Below are positions 33,332 to 41,429 of a stretch of DNA of 64,000 nucleotides, piece by piece; the stretch's first letter is position 1; each line of letters opens with the position of its first letter. The notes beneath the pieces are model-generated. The model was given only the letters and a program-made list of their open reading frames with translations. It had not been told where the DNA came from and ran no database searches. The stretch comes from an uncultured Oscillospiraceae bacterium. GTDB lineage: Bacteria > Bacillota > Clostridia > Oscillospirales > Oscillospiraceae. The stretch lies in the NCBI GenBank assembly GCA_910578505.1, contig CAJTPV010000013.1:1-64000 (forward strand), written 5' to 3'. The translations under genes were made by a program, and so were the position numbers.

Positions 33332-34495
33332 TCAGGATGCCTTCCCGCGTAAAATATCCCCCAGCTGGGCCAGCAGGTCGCCGGTGCCGTTGAGATTGAT
33401 GTTCCCCACGTTGGCGCAGATCCGCTCGATGTACTCCAGCTCCTTCAGGCGGTAGAGGGTCTGGTTCTCCTCCATGAGCCGGGCGGTATTGAGCAGGGAG
33501 CGGGTGGAGGCTACCTCCTCCCGGCGGGTGATGACGCTGGCCTGGGCCCGCTTCTCCGCCGCCAGGACGTTGTTCATGATGTCGCGAATCTCTCCCGGCA
33601 GAATGATGTCCTTCACGCCGCCGTCCAGAACCTCCACAAACAGGGCGGGGGCCTTCTCCTTCAGCCGCGCGATGACGTACTCGGACACCTGGTCCTTGCC
33701 CTCCAGAATTTCGTCCAGCTTGTGCTTGCCCACATACTCCCGCATGGCCAGCTGGGCCGCCACGTGCAGCTGCTCCGCGTAGTCGTCGATCTCCGTCAGC
33801 ACCCGCACGTAGTCGGTGATGCGGTAGCTGCACACGAAGTTGATGCGCAGGGACACCTTGTCCTGGGTCAGGATCTCCTGGCCGGTAATATTCATCTGGG
33901 TCAGGCGGGTGTCCACATATCCCACATCCACCTGCACGCCGCTTTTCCAGAAATAATATGTACCGGGCTCCAGCACTCTCTCAAAACGCTTGTTGAAATA
34001 CAGCCGCGCCTTCTGGTGGGAGGCTACAGATATCCTGGTGTACAGCTCGTCAGGCATCTGCTCCATGATGTATCCGGGTACGCTGCCGCCAACCTCCGGG
34101 CTGGCAATGCTGACGATTTGGAATTCGTGCTTCCGCTCCACAGACCAGAAAGCGTACTTTCCTTTTTCAAGGGCCTGATGGAACTTGCCGTCGATGAAGT
34201 GGAGGGCGATTTGCTGCTCCCCCACCTCCACAGCGGTGGTCTGCCGGGCGATTTCCTTGCTGCGCAGAAGGGTTTCCAGGGAGCACCTTGCGGAATACAG
34301 TTCGCCGTCCGTTGACAGGACTTCCGCAATATTCTCGCCGAACAGGCGGTATTTGCCGGCATACAGCAGCCGCACAAATTTCCCGTTTTTGAACAGCAGC
34401 CCCCTTTGATTTTCGTTGATAATGACTTTCCGCATAAATTTTCTTGTTGTGGTCTGAAGGATCTTTTGATTCTTGCTCATAATCAGTTCTCTCAT
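33332..34495 (-). CDS. Slipin/SPFH (Band 7) family protein linked to RtcB
   Basis: A 387-residue protein with a central SPFH/Band 7 domain (about residues 195-310; VDTRLTQMNITGQEILTQDK, then DYAEQLHVAAQLAMREYVG) and a helical tail (EKRAQASVITRREEVASTRS). The first 190 residues contain two short beta repeats (RGLLFKNGKFVRLLYAGKYR and QQIALHFIDGKFHQALEKGK). No strong membrane segment is seen, unlike typical stomatins. Slipins are repeatedly found beside rtcB in bacteria, and a role in RNA damage response is suspected, but the mechanism is not known. The ATG has GGAGGG 9 nt upstream. The long leader (34496-34930) is unusually structured. Confidence 0.85.
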   Translation of the reverse strand: MRELIMSKNQKILQTTTRKFMRKVIINENQRGLLFKNGKFVRLLYAGKYRLFGENIAEVLSTDGELYSARCSLETLLRSKEIARQTTAVEVGEQQIALHFIDGKFHQALEKGKYAFWSVERKHEFQIVSIASPEVGGSVPGYIMEQMPDELYTRISVASHQKARLYFNKRFERVLEPGTYYFWKSGVQVDVGYVDTRLTQMNITGQEILTQDKVSLRINFVCSYRITDYVRVLTEIDDYAEQLHVAAQLAMREYVGKHKLDEILEGKDQVSEYVIARLKEKAPALFVEVLDGGVKDIILPGEIRDIMNNVLAAEKRAQASVITRREEVASTRSLLNTARLMEENQTLYRLKELEYIERICANVGNINLNGTGDLLAQLGDILRGKAS

Positions 34496-34560
34496 ATCTG
34501 AAAACCCTCCTCACAGGTTTGATAGCGGCGTGCTTCCCCGGATGGGCACGTTGCGGCCAA

Positions 34561-34790
34561 CAGCTTGAGCGCGGCGGGCGTGAGGCGGAAAGCCAGGCTT
34601 CTGGCCTCACGTGCGCGTGCGCGGGATCCGCTGCCGGACAGGCGGCGTGTCCATTGCTTTGGAGTCTCCGAAAAGTCCTCCGCCGCGTGGGGAAGCACAT
34701 GCTTTTGATAGATGGTCTCCGTTTTCGCGGGGACCGGTCATGTGTGCCGTTTCCGGCAATGCTCCAACCAATTGGCATACGTCCAAACAA
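34561..34790 (-). other. Structured RNA leader between tRNA-like element and slipin
   Basis: Read on the minus strand, this non-coding stretch holds several good hairpins: GCCG-GAAA-CGGC near 34747-34758, GGTC...GACC enclosing CCG/CGG near 34714-34735, GGACA/TGTCC near 34634-34650, and GTGAGGC...GCCTCAC enclosing GCCAG/CTGGC near 34578-34609. It contains no supported ORF on that strand. It lies in the same direction as slipin-rtcB and is best read as part of their leader or as a separate RNA. Confidence 0.5.
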
Positions 34791-34851
34791 GGCGTACGGC
34801 AGGACTCGAACCTGCAAATGGTACTTCACCCGGCAAGGCTGCGGCATACGC
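34791..34851 (-). ncRNA. tRNA-like element upstream of slipin-rtcB
   Basis: On the minus strand a 7-bp acceptor-like stem (GCGTATG 34851-34845 with CGTACGC 34798-34792, one T-G wobble) encloses a complete T arm. The T arm has stem GCAGG/CCTGC and loop TTCGAGT (34815-34799), and the acceptor strand follows at once, as in a tRNA. Only 29 nt lie between the 5' acceptor strand and the T arm, too short for normal D and anticodon arms; they can form a small CCGCA/TGC-GG hairpin. It is therefore a tRNA mimic or a decayed tRNA, not a decoding tRNA. The 3' strand can also pair with a downstream GGACGTATGCC, an alternative fold. Confidence 0.65.
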
Positions 34852-35000
34852 TTCGGAATCTCCCCGCGCACCGCCGTGCGGCTTTCACCCACAGGCTCAG
34901 CGGCCTTGCAGGATGTATGATACCAAATTCTGCCGCCGGATTCACGGAAAAAAAGTTGCGAGGTCCTGAAAAGGCGGGGCATCTTCTCAAAAGCACAGCC

Positions 35001-35041
35001 AAAGCCCCCCTGGAGAGCCAAGCTCTCCAGAGGGGCTTTTT
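35001..35041. terminator. Hairpin terminator between fakA and the slipin leader
   Basis: AAAGCCCC...CTGGAGAGC pairs with GCTCTCCAG...GGGGCTTTTT. It ends the minus-strand asp23-fakA transcript and separates it from the slipin-rtcB unit. Confidence 0.8.
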
Positions 35042-35081
35042 GCCGGCGTCACCGCCGTCCTGACGCTCTGCGGCAGCGTCT

Positions 35082-36740
35082 CTACTCCATACTGATGATA
35101 TAGTAATACACCGGCTGTCCCCCTGGCAGGACGGACAGCTCCGCGTCCGGGCAGTGGCTGGCAAAGATCTCCTGGGCCTTCTCCGCCTGCTCCTCCTGCA
35201 CGTCCTCGCCGGAAAACAGCGTAACAAACTCGGCTCCCCGGCTCCCGGCCTCCTGGGCCAGCTTTTCCAGCAGCACCGCGATATCCCGGTCCGTGCCGAA
35301 CAGCTTGCCGTCCAGCAGCGCCAGATAGTCGCCCTCGCTGATCGCAAAGCCGCCGAAATCGCTGTTGCGGGCCGCGTAGGTGATCTGGGCCGTGGAGACG
35401 TTTTTGATGGATTCCGTCATCGTCTCCAGCAGCTCCTCCTGCTCCAGCTCCGGGTCCACCGCCATCATGGCGGTGATGCCCTGGGGCACCGTCACCGTGG
35501 GGACCACCACGACCTCCTTGTCCGTCAACCCCACGCACTGCTGGGCGGCCATAATGATATTCTTATTGTTGGGCAGCACAAAGACCACCTGGGCCGGCAC
35601 CCGCTCAATCTCCTTGAGAATACTCTCCGTAGACGGATTCATGGTCTGACCGCCGGAGATGATCCCGTCAGCCCCCAGATCCTGGAACACGGCGGCCAGT
35701 CCGTCCCCGGCGCACACGGCCAAAAAGCCGTACTTCTTCTCCGGCTCCGCCGGGACCGGCGGCTCATCCTCCTCCAGGTCGTCCACGCACTGGGCCTTCT
35801 TCCCGGCGGCCAGGTCCTCCTGCTGGGTGCGCATGTTCTCAATCTTGGCCAGCTCCAGGGTGCCGTACTTCTGGGCCGCGTTCAGGGCGCTGCCCGGCGT
35901 GTTGGTGTGGACATGCACCTTGAAGGCCTCGTCGTCCTCGCCGATGACCAGGCTGTCGCCGATGCCGCCCAGATAGGCCCGCAGGGGGTTCAGATCCACG
36001 TGCTCGCTGCTCTTGCGGACAATGAACACCGTGTCAAAGGCGAAGGTGATCTCCTCGGCGGAAAAGCTGTTGAAATCGGCCTTTTCCCGCTTGGAAGAGG
36101 CGTCCTCGTCCACTTCCGGTATGTCCTCGCCCCGCAGGGAGGCCAGCATGCCCTCCAGAATGACCAGATACCCCTTGCCGCCGGCGTCCACAACGCCGGC
36201 CTTTTTCAGCACGGGGTTCATATCCGTGGTCTGGGCCAGAACCTCATAGCCCACGCGCAGAGCCTCGGAGAGCACATAGTCCACCTCGTTCTGCTCAGCG
36301 GCGGCCTCCACCGCCCGCTTTGCCGCCAGCCGGGAGACGGTGAGCACCGTGCCCTCGGCGGGCTTCATCACCGCGCCGTAGGCGGAGGCCACGCCCTCCT
36401 GCATGGCGGCGGCCAGCAGCGCGCCGTCGGCGGTGTCATGGCCCTTGAGGGTCTTGGACAGGCCCCGGAAGAGCAGGGAGAGGATCACGCCGGAGTTGCC
36501 CCGCGCCCCCCGCAGCAGGGCCCCGGCGGTGATGGCGGCGGCCTGGCCGATGGCGCTGTCGCCGCTCTTTTTCAGCTCCGCGGAGGCGGCGCCGATGGTC
36601 AGGCTCATATTGGTGCCGGTGTCGCCGTCGGGAACAGGGAAAACGTTGAGGTCGTTGATCTGCTGCTTCTGCAGCGTAATGGCGGCGGCGCCGTGGAGAA
36701 TCATCTGCTTGAACTGCGTTCCGTCAATTGTATGCATCAT
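35082..36740 (-). CDS. fakA: Fatty acid kinase FakA (DAK2-domain, YloV family)
   Basis: FakA phosphorylates fatty acids bound to FakB/DegV proteins, feeding exogenous or recycled acyl chains into phospholipids. The 552-residue protein has the N-terminal DAK2/DhaL kinase domain with VFPVPDGDTGTNMSLTI (the metal/ATP-binding aspartates) and GARGNSGVILSLLFRG, a middle domain with VVDAGGKGYLVILEGM, and a C-terminal DegV-like part with VVVVPTVTVPQGITAMM. Length is typical. It starts 5 bp after the asp23 gene, the usual asp23-fakA operon. A DegV/FakB partner is at 6947-7795. Confidence 0.93.
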   Translation of the reverse strand: MMHTIDGTQFKQMILHGAAAITLQKQQINDLNVFPVPDGDTGTNMSLTIGAASAELKKSGDSAIGQAAAITAGALLRGARGNSGVILSLLFRGLSKTLKGHDTADGALLAAAMQEGVASAYGAVMKPAEGTVLTVSRLAAKRAVEAAAEQNEVDYVLSEALRVGYEVLAQTTDMNPVLKKAGVVDAGGKGYLVILEGMLASLRGEDIPEVDEDASSKREKADFNSFSAEEITFAFDTVFIVRKSSEHVDLNPLRAYLGGIGDSLVIGEDDEAFKVHVHTNTPGSALNAAQKYGTLELAKIENMRTQQEDLAAGKKAQCVDDLEEDEPPVPAEPEKKYGFLAVCAGDGLAAVFQDLGADGIISGGQTMNPSTESILKEIERVPAQVVFVLPNNKNIIMAAQQCVGLTDKEVVVVPTVTVPQGITAMMAVDPELEQEELLETMTESIKNVSTAQITYAARNSDFGGFAISEGDYLALLDGKLFGTDRDIAVLLEKLAQEAGSRGAEFVTLFSGEDVQEEQAEKAQEIFASHCPDAELSVLPGGQPVYYYIISME

Positions 36741-36745
36741 CTGCG

Positions 36746-37111
36746 TTATACCCCCTTGGAATTCGACACAACAGAGTCTACACAGACGTCCACGCTTTTG
36801 ACGGGGATACCGGTGTACTTGCTGACTTTGTATTGGACCTCGCTCATAATCGAGCGGCAGACGGCGGTGATATTGATGCCGTGCTCGACGATGATATGCA
36901 GGCGGATCGAGACAGTGGCGTCCTCGTTGTAGATGACCTGCACGCCCTTGCTCATGGCCTCCTTGCGCAGGAGGTGGACCAGGCCGTCGGTCATGGAGCG
37001 GAAGGCCATCCCCTTCACGCCGAAGCAGTTGGTGGCGGCGTTGCCGGTGATATTGGTGAAGACCGCGTCGCTGATACTGATCTCACCCTTGGTGGACTGT
37101 AGCTTTATCAT
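36746..37111 (-). CDS. Asp23/Gls24 family protein
   Basis: A 121-residue cytosolic protein with the Asp23 fold: KLQSTKGEISISDAVFTNIT, CFGVKGMAFRS and VSIRLHIIVEHGINITAVCR. Family members associate with the membrane or cell envelope and respond to alkaline stress in some Firmicutes; YloU sits before yloV/fakA, as here. I chose ATG 37111, with AAAGGATGG upstream; alternative in-frame starts at 37120 and 37138 leave no ribosome site. Confidence 0.88.
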   Translation of the reverse strand: MIKLQSTKGEISISDAVFTNITGNAATNCFGVKGMAFRSMTDGLVHLLRKEAMSKGVQVIYNEDATVSIRLHIIVEHGINITAVCRSIMSEVQYKVSKYTGIPVKSVDVCVDSVVSNSKGV

Positions 37112-37155
37112 GGAAACCATCCTTTCAGCGGGAAGCAAATTATACAGTAGCTTTT

Positions 37156-37184
37156 ATTATATACCATTTTTTTCTGGATAACAA
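37156..37184 (-). promoter_or_regulatory. Promoter of asp23-fakA
   Basis: On the minus strand TTGTTA (37179-37184), 17 bp, perfect TATAAT (37156-37161), 45 bp upstream of the start. Confidence 0.72.
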
Positions 37185-37351
37185 GTAGAAAAAGGCCAGA
37201 ACAAAAAAATCTGTAAAAAAGCTGGCAGAACCCTATTGAAAAATCTTCCCATTTGACATATTATCTATACACTATACAAAGCCGCGCCGGATTCCGGGGC
37301 CGGGCCGCCCGCCCGGCGGCAAACCGGGGGCCAGGGGAGAAAGGAATCGCT

Positions 37352-37903
37352 ATGAGAGTCATCACCGGCTCTGCCAGAGGCAGAAAATTAAAAGAGTTGA
37401 CAGGGATGGACACCCGTCCCACCACAGACCGGGTCAAAGAGGCTATTTTCAGCATCATCCAGTTCGATTTGGAGGGCCGCCGGGTATTGGACCTCTTCGC
37501 CGGCACCGGGCAGCTGGGCATCGAGGCCCTGAGCCGGGGGGCGGCGTCTGCCGTGTTTGTGGAGCACCGCCGGGAGGCGGCGAACCTGATCCGGGACAAT
37601 CTGGCGCTGACGGGCCTGGCCGGCTCCGCCAGGGTGGTGGACGGGGATGCGTTCGCCTTCCTTTCCTCCGCCAGGGAGACCTTTGACATCATTTTGCTCG
37701 ACCCCCCCTTCGCCGCCGGGCTATGGGAAAATGCGCTGGACGCCATTTCAAGGTTTGACATTTTATCAGACCATGGTATAATAATCTGTGAATCGCCTGT
37801 ACAGCAGGAGCTGCCCGCCCTCTCCCCCCCCTATTTCCCGCACCGGGTCTACCGCTACGGGCAGGTCAAGGTCACCACCTACCACAAGGAGGTGGGGGCA
37901 TGA
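37352..37903 (+). CDS. rsmD: 16S rRNA (guanine966-N2)-methyltransferase RsmD
   Basis: The 183-residue enzyme methylates G966 of 16S rRNA with S-adenosylmethionine. It shows MRVITGSARGRKL at the start, RPTTDRVKEAIFSII, the SAM motif VLDLFAGTGQLGIEALSRGA and the catalytic DPPF in IILLDPPFAAG. The ATG at 37352 has GGGGAGAAAGGA upstream; the frame runs back to 37253 without family similarity. It overlaps coaD by 4 bp (ATGA), the common rsmD-coaD pair. Confidence 0.94.
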   Translation: MRVITGSARGRKLKELTGMDTRPTTDRVKEAIFSIIQFDLEGRRVLDLFAGTGQLGIEALSRGAASAVFVEHRREAANLIRDNLALTGLAGSARVVDGDAFAFLSSARETFDIILLDPPFAAGLWENALDAISRFDILSDHGIIICESPVQQELPALSPPYFPHRVYRYGQVKVTTYHKEVGA

Positions 37904-38397
37904 ACACCGCCGTCTTTCCGGGCAGCTTTGACCCCGTCACCGTGGGGCACCTGGACATCATTGCGCGCGCTGCCGCCATCTTTGACCGGGTGATCGTGTG
38001 CATTATGGTCAACGGCGGGAAACACCCCCTGTTCTCTATGGAGGAGCGGCTGCGGTTTCTCCGGGCCGCCATCACCTGCATCCCCAACGCCCAGGCCGTC
38101 CTGTGCGACGGCCTTCTGGCGGACTTCGCCCGAAAGCAGGGCGCCCGCACGCTGGTCAAGGGCGTGCGCGGCTGCGCCGACTTTGACTGGGAGTTCCAAA
38201 TGGCCCAGATCAACCGGGGCCTATGGCCGGAGCTGGACACCGTCTTCCTTCCGGCCCAGACAAAACATCTGCATATCAGCTCCACAATGGCGCGGGAGAT
38301 GATCCGCTACCGCCAGGACCTGTCCGGCTGCATACCCGCGGGCGCGCTGGAAGCCGTACTGGAGTCCGCAGAAGGGAAGGATAATTATGGCAAATGA
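37900..38397 (+). CDS. coaD: Phosphopantetheine adenylyltransferase
   Basis: CoaD transfers AMP from ATP to 4'-phosphopantetheine, the penultimate step of coenzyme A synthesis. The 165-residue protein has the nucleotidyltransferase motif FPGSFDPVTVGHLDII, LVKGVRGCADFDWEFQMAQI, and the closing HISSTMAREM stretch of the ISSTxVR motif. Length is normal. It is coupled to rsmD upstream and overlaps the next gene by 11 bp. Confidence 0.96.
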   Translation: MNTAVFPGSFDPVTVGHLDIIARAAAIFDRVIVCIMVNGGKHPLFSMEERLRFLRAAITCIPNAQAVLCDGLLADFARKQGARTLVKGVRGCADFDWEFQMAQINRGLWPELDTVFLPAQTKHLHISSTMAREMIRYRQDLSGCIPAGALEAVLESAEGKDNYGK

Positions 38398-38908
38398 CGT
38401 GCAATATCTGATCGACATGCTCTATGAGATGATCGATACCGCCAAGACCATGCCCATGGCCCGTGACAAGTGCGTGATCGTACGGGAGGACGCCCTGGAC
38501 CTGCTGGACGATCTGCGGGGCCAGCTGCCGGCGGAGCTGAAGAAGGCCCAGGACCTGATCCGCGCCAGAGACGAATATGTGGAGAACGCCAAAAAGGAGG
38601 CGGAGAAGATCCGCCGCCAGGCGGATATGGACGCAAAAACCATTGTGGAGGAGAGTGAGATCACCCGCATTGCCCGGGACAAGGCCCAGCAGATGCTGCG
38701 CCAGGCCGGGGACCGGGCCAACGGCATGATCGGCGTGGCCAACGAGTACACCGACGACGCCCTGCGCCGCACGGAGGAGGCCATCCAAATGGCCCTGGAG
38801 GAAATCCGGGAATCGCGGGCCAGATTCCGGGCGGTTTCCAACGAGAAGCTCCAGGCCCAGCGGGCCAGACTGGAGGAGCAGCGGGGCGACGGCGACAGAA
38901 GGCGGTAA
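38387..38908 (+). CDS. Helical ATP-synthase-B-like coiled-coil protein
   Basis: A 173-residue, highly charged helical protein without signal or membrane segment. It begins MANDVQYLIDMLYEMIDTAK, continues with a long coiled coil (AQDLIRARDEYVENAKKEAE and on) and ends in an Arg/Glu-rich tail. Similar proteins follow rsmD-coaD in many Clostridia and are often labelled ATPase subunit-like; the role is unknown, and a division or envelope function is possible from the position before mraZ. The ribosome site GAAGG lies 6 nt before the ATG. Confidence 0.75.
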   Translation: MANDVQYLIDMLYEMIDTAKTMPMARDKCVIVREDALDLLDDLRGQLPAELKKAQDLIRARDEYVENAKKEAEKIRRQADMDAKTIVEESEITRIARDKAQQMLRQAGDRANGMIGVANEYTDDALRRTEEAIQMALEEIRESRARFRAVSNEKLQAQRARLEEQRGDGDRRR

Positions 38909-38985
38909 AGCAGCGCCTCAGAACCGCCATTTCCTCCCGATTTCCGCAAAATTGGTAAAAAAAGGAACTATATATTGAAAATCGG

Positions 38986-39033
38986 AAATACCTTTGGCGC
39001 AACATTTTGTGCCGGAGGTATTTTGTTTTTTTC
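38986..39033 (+). terminator. Terminator before the division cluster
   Basis: AAATACCT pairs with AGGTATTT and GGCGCA with TGTGCC, followed by TTTTGTTTTTTT. It isolates the rsmD-coaD operon from mraZ. The rest of 38909-39128 is A/T-rich spacer. Confidence 0.85.
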
Positions 39034-39128
39034 GCGGTTTTTTGTAGAACAGACGTTTTTTATACTAAGAACCGGCGGTTTTTCTTCAAAAAATGTCTTT
39101 CTTCAACAATAAAAAAAAAAAGTTGCGC

Positions 39129-39157
39129 TTGCATTTCGAGCGGATATGCCGTATACT
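39129..39157 (+). promoter_or_regulatory. Promoter of the mraZ division cluster
   Basis: TTGCAT (39129-39134), 17-bp spacer, TATACT (39152-39157). Predicted start near 39164, directly before the MraZ-type repeats. Confidence 0.8.
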
Positions 39158-39168
39158 AGGTAGCGAAG

Positions 39169-39193
39169 TGGGGAGAAGTGGGGGAATGTAGGG
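39169..39193 (+). promoter_or_regulatory. Probable MraZ operator: three TGGGN-type repeats
   Basis: TGGGG (39169), TGGGG (39179) and TAGGG (39189) are each separated by exactly 5 nt, so the period is 10 bp, one helical turn. In E. coli MraZ binds three TGGGN repeats with 5-nt spacers between its promoter and gene, and the arrangement here matches. Confidence 0.75.
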
Positions 39194-39285
39194 AGACGCC
39201 GGCAGCGGCCCTCCCGGAGGACCCGAAAACCGGCCTCGGCCCCCTGGTTGTTCCGCCCGTCCGGAGGGAAAGGCAGGTGGGGGGC

Positions 39286-39702
39286 GTGATTGGGCAGTAT
39301 CAGCACAATATCGACGCCAAGGGCCGCCTGTTCATCCCCGCCAAGTACCGGGAGGAGCTGGGGGAGGCTTTTTATGTCACCATCGGCCTGGACGGCTGCC
39401 TGTCGGTCTACTCCGACGCCAAGTGGGCGGACCTGACCGCCAAGTTCGACGCGCTGCCCATCGCCAAGGCCCGCTCCATGCGCGCCCTTTTCGCCAACGC
39501 CGCCAAGTGCGAGCCGGACGCCCAGGGCCGCATCCTCATCCCCGCCAAGCTGCGCCGGTACGCGGCGCTGGAAAAGGAAGTTGTCATCAACGGCGCGTCG
39601 AAGTGCGTGGAGCTGTGGAACCCGGAGCGGTGGGCCCCCATCGAGGAGGCCGGCCTGGACCCGGAAAACCTGGCTGCCGCTATGGAAGAACTGGGATTCT
39701 GA
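39286..39702 (+). CDS. mraZ: Transcriptional regulator MraZ
   Basis: MraZ is a ring-forming DNA-binding protein that controls the dcw cluster. The 138-residue product has two AbrB-like halves: IGQYQHNIDAKGRLFIPAKY and DAQGRILIPAKLRRYA, each with the family DxKGRxxIPAK signature. I chose GTG 39286, preceded by AGGTGGGGGG, because the family starts here; the frame extends to 39178 but that part covers the operator. It is followed 1 bp later by rsmH, its universal neighbour. Confidence 0.93.
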   Translation: MIGQYQHNIDAKGRLFIPAKYREELGEAFYVTIGLDGCLSVYSDAKWADLTAKFDALPIAKARSMRALFANAAKCEPDAQGRILIPAKLRRYAALEKEVVINGASKCVELWNPERWAPIEEAGLDPENLAAAMEELGF

Positions 39703-39703
39703 T

Positions 39704-40651
39704 ATGGACAAGGACTATGGACACAAGCCGGTGCTGTTGGAGGAATGCCTGCAGGCGCTGGCGATCCGCCCGGATGGATGCTATCTGGACGGAACACTGG
39801 GCCGGGCGGGCCACTCGCTGGCGATCCTGCGCCGCCTGACCACCGGGCGGCTGGTGGGGATCGACCGGGACATGGCCGCCATTGGGGCCGCCAGGGAGCG
39901 TCTGGCGGATTTTCAGGACCGGGTGACCCTGGTCCACGGCAATTTCCGGGACCTGGGCCGCATTTTGCAGGAGACAGGGACAGGCCCTCTGGACGGCATG
40001 CTTTTTGACCTGGGCGTGTCCTCCCCCCAGCTGGACGAGGCCCGGCGGGGGTTCAGCTACATGCAGGACGCCCCGCTGGATATGCGGATGGACGAGAGCG
40101 AGGCGCTGAGCGCCGCGGACATCGTCAACACCTGGAGTCAGGAGGAGCTGCGGCGGGTCCTGTACGAGTACGGGGAGGAGCGGTACGCGCCCCGGATTGC
40201 CCAGGCCATCGTGCGCCGGAGAGGGGACAGGCCCATCGAAACCACCGGGGAGCTGGTGGAGGTGATCCGCTCGGCCATGCCCGCCGCCGCCCTGCGGGAG
40301 AAGCAGCACCCGGCCAAGCGGAGCTTTCAGGCCCTGCGCATCGCGGTGAACGGCGAGCTGGAGGCGCTGCCGCCCATGCTGGCGGCAGCGGCGGACGGGC
40401 TGAAGCCGGGGGGCCGGCTGGCGGTGATCACGTTCCACAGTCTGGAGGACCGGATCGTCAAGCAGACCCTGCGGGAGCTGGCCACGGGCTGCACCTGCCC
40501 GCCCCAGTTTCCGGTGTGCGTGTGCGGGAAGAAGCCCAGGCTGAAGCTCATCACCCGCAAGCCGGTGACGCCGGGGCCGGAGGAGCTGGCAGAGAATTCA
40601 CGGGCCCGCAGCGCCAAGCTCCGGGTGGCGGAGCGCACGGAGTTCGAGTAA
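39704..40651 (+). CDS. rsmH: 16S rRNA (cytosine1402-N4)-methyltransferase RsmH
   Basis: RsmH (MraW) methylates N4 of C1402 in the ribosomal P site. The 315-residue protein starts MDKDYGHKPVLLEECLQAL, has DGTLGRAGHSLAIL (SAM site), FDLGVSSPQLDEARRGFSY, LDMRMD and a conserved C-terminal KPVTPGPEELAENSRARSAK. Start ATG 39704 directly follows the mraZ stop. Cytosolic; second gene of the dcw operon. Confidence 0.96.
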   Translation: MDKDYGHKPVLLEECLQALAIRPDGCYLDGTLGRAGHSLAILRRLTTGRLVGIDRDMAAIGAARERLADFQDRVTLVHGNFRDLGRILQETGTGPLDGMLFDLGVSSPQLDEARRGFSYMQDAPLDMRMDESEALSAADIVNTWSQEELRRVLYEYGEERYAPRIAQAIVRRRGDRPIETTGELVEVIRSAMPAAALREKQHPAKRSFQALRIAVNGELEALPPMLAAAADGLKPGGRLAVITFHSLEDRIVKQTLRELATGCTCPPQFPVCVCGKKPRLKLITRKPVTPGPEELAENSRARSAKLRVAERTEFE

Positions 40652-40717
40652 ACCAGGCCTTGGGCCTGTCATGGAGAAAACGGCGGGCACGGGTCCGCAG
40701 CGGAAGGGGGATAGGGC

Positions 40718-41299
40718 ATGGCCGCAAACAGAAACAGGAAAAAACGCCCGGTCCCCCGGCCCACGGAGGGCAACCTGGCCCGGAAGCTGGACAGCCGCGA
40801 GCTGGAGCGGTATCCGGAGCCCTATGGCCGGCCGGAAGTTGAGCGGCAGTACCACCGCCGCCAGGAGACCGCCATGGAGCGGCGCTCCCGGCAGCACGCC
40901 GCCGCCAAGGCCGCGGTCCGCGCCGCCCAGAAGCTGTCGCCGGGCCTGCTGGCGGGCTTCGCGGCCACCGCCGCGCTGATGGTGCTGGTGCTGCTGTGTT
41001 ATGTGCGGCTGAACGCCATCTCCCGCAGCATCGTGGACATGAAGACCGACATCGCGGCGCTGGAGACGGAGCAGGTGTCCCTGCTGACCCGGTATGAGCA
41101 GGCCTTTGACCTGACGTCGGTGAAGGCGGCGGCGGAGGCCGCCGGGATGACCCAGCCCAGCGACAGCCAGATCTATTATATCGACCTGCCCGGCGCGGAC
41201 CAGGCGGTGTCCTACAGCGACAATGAGATTGGGCTGCCGGAGCGGTTTGTGTCCAAGGTGAAGGACCTGTTTGCGGAGATCAAGGAATATTTCCAGTAG
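40718..41299 (+). CDS. ftsL: Cell division protein FtsL-like
   Basis: A 193-residue bitopic protein at the ftsL position. The N-terminal cytoplasmic part is basic (about 1-80), followed by one membrane helix (LLAGFAATAALMVLVLLCYV) and an outside coiled coil (about 110-150, ETEQVSLLTRYEQAFDLTSV). FtsL pairs with DivIC and DivIB to activate septal wall synthesis. Primary sequence is poorly conserved in this family, so the call rests on layout and position between rsmH and the PBP gene. The cytoplasmic part and C-terminal tail are longer than in B. subtilis FtsL. A GGGGGATAGGG site precedes the ATG. Confidence 0.82.
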   Translation: MAANRNRKKRPVPRPTEGNLARKLDSRELERYPEPYGRPEVERQYHRRQETAMERRSRQHAAAKAAVRAAQKLSPGLLAGFAATAALMVLVLLCYVRLNAISRSIVDMKTDIAALETEQVSLLTRYEQAFDLTSVKAAAEAAGMTQPSDSQIYYIDLPGADQAVSYSDNEIGLPERFVSKVKDLFAEIKEYFQ

Positions 41300-41429
41300 C
41301 GGGAAGTATACTCGTAGATAAGGGAGGCTGCTACGCTGGACACGGGCCGGCAGGCGGATGACGATTGGCCGGGCGCTGCGCGCACGGCCAATTCGGTGTT
41401 TGCAAGCCTGAGATTTTCAGGAGGAACCT

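Noticed and set aside
34791..34851. Functional decoding tRNA gene
   Set aside because: Acceptor stem and T arm are good but there is no room for D and anticodon arms; annotated as tRNA-like instead.
37255..37284. TTGACA upstream of rsmD as promoter
   Set aside because: The only -10-like hexamer (TATACA) is 14 bp away, too close; left unannotated.
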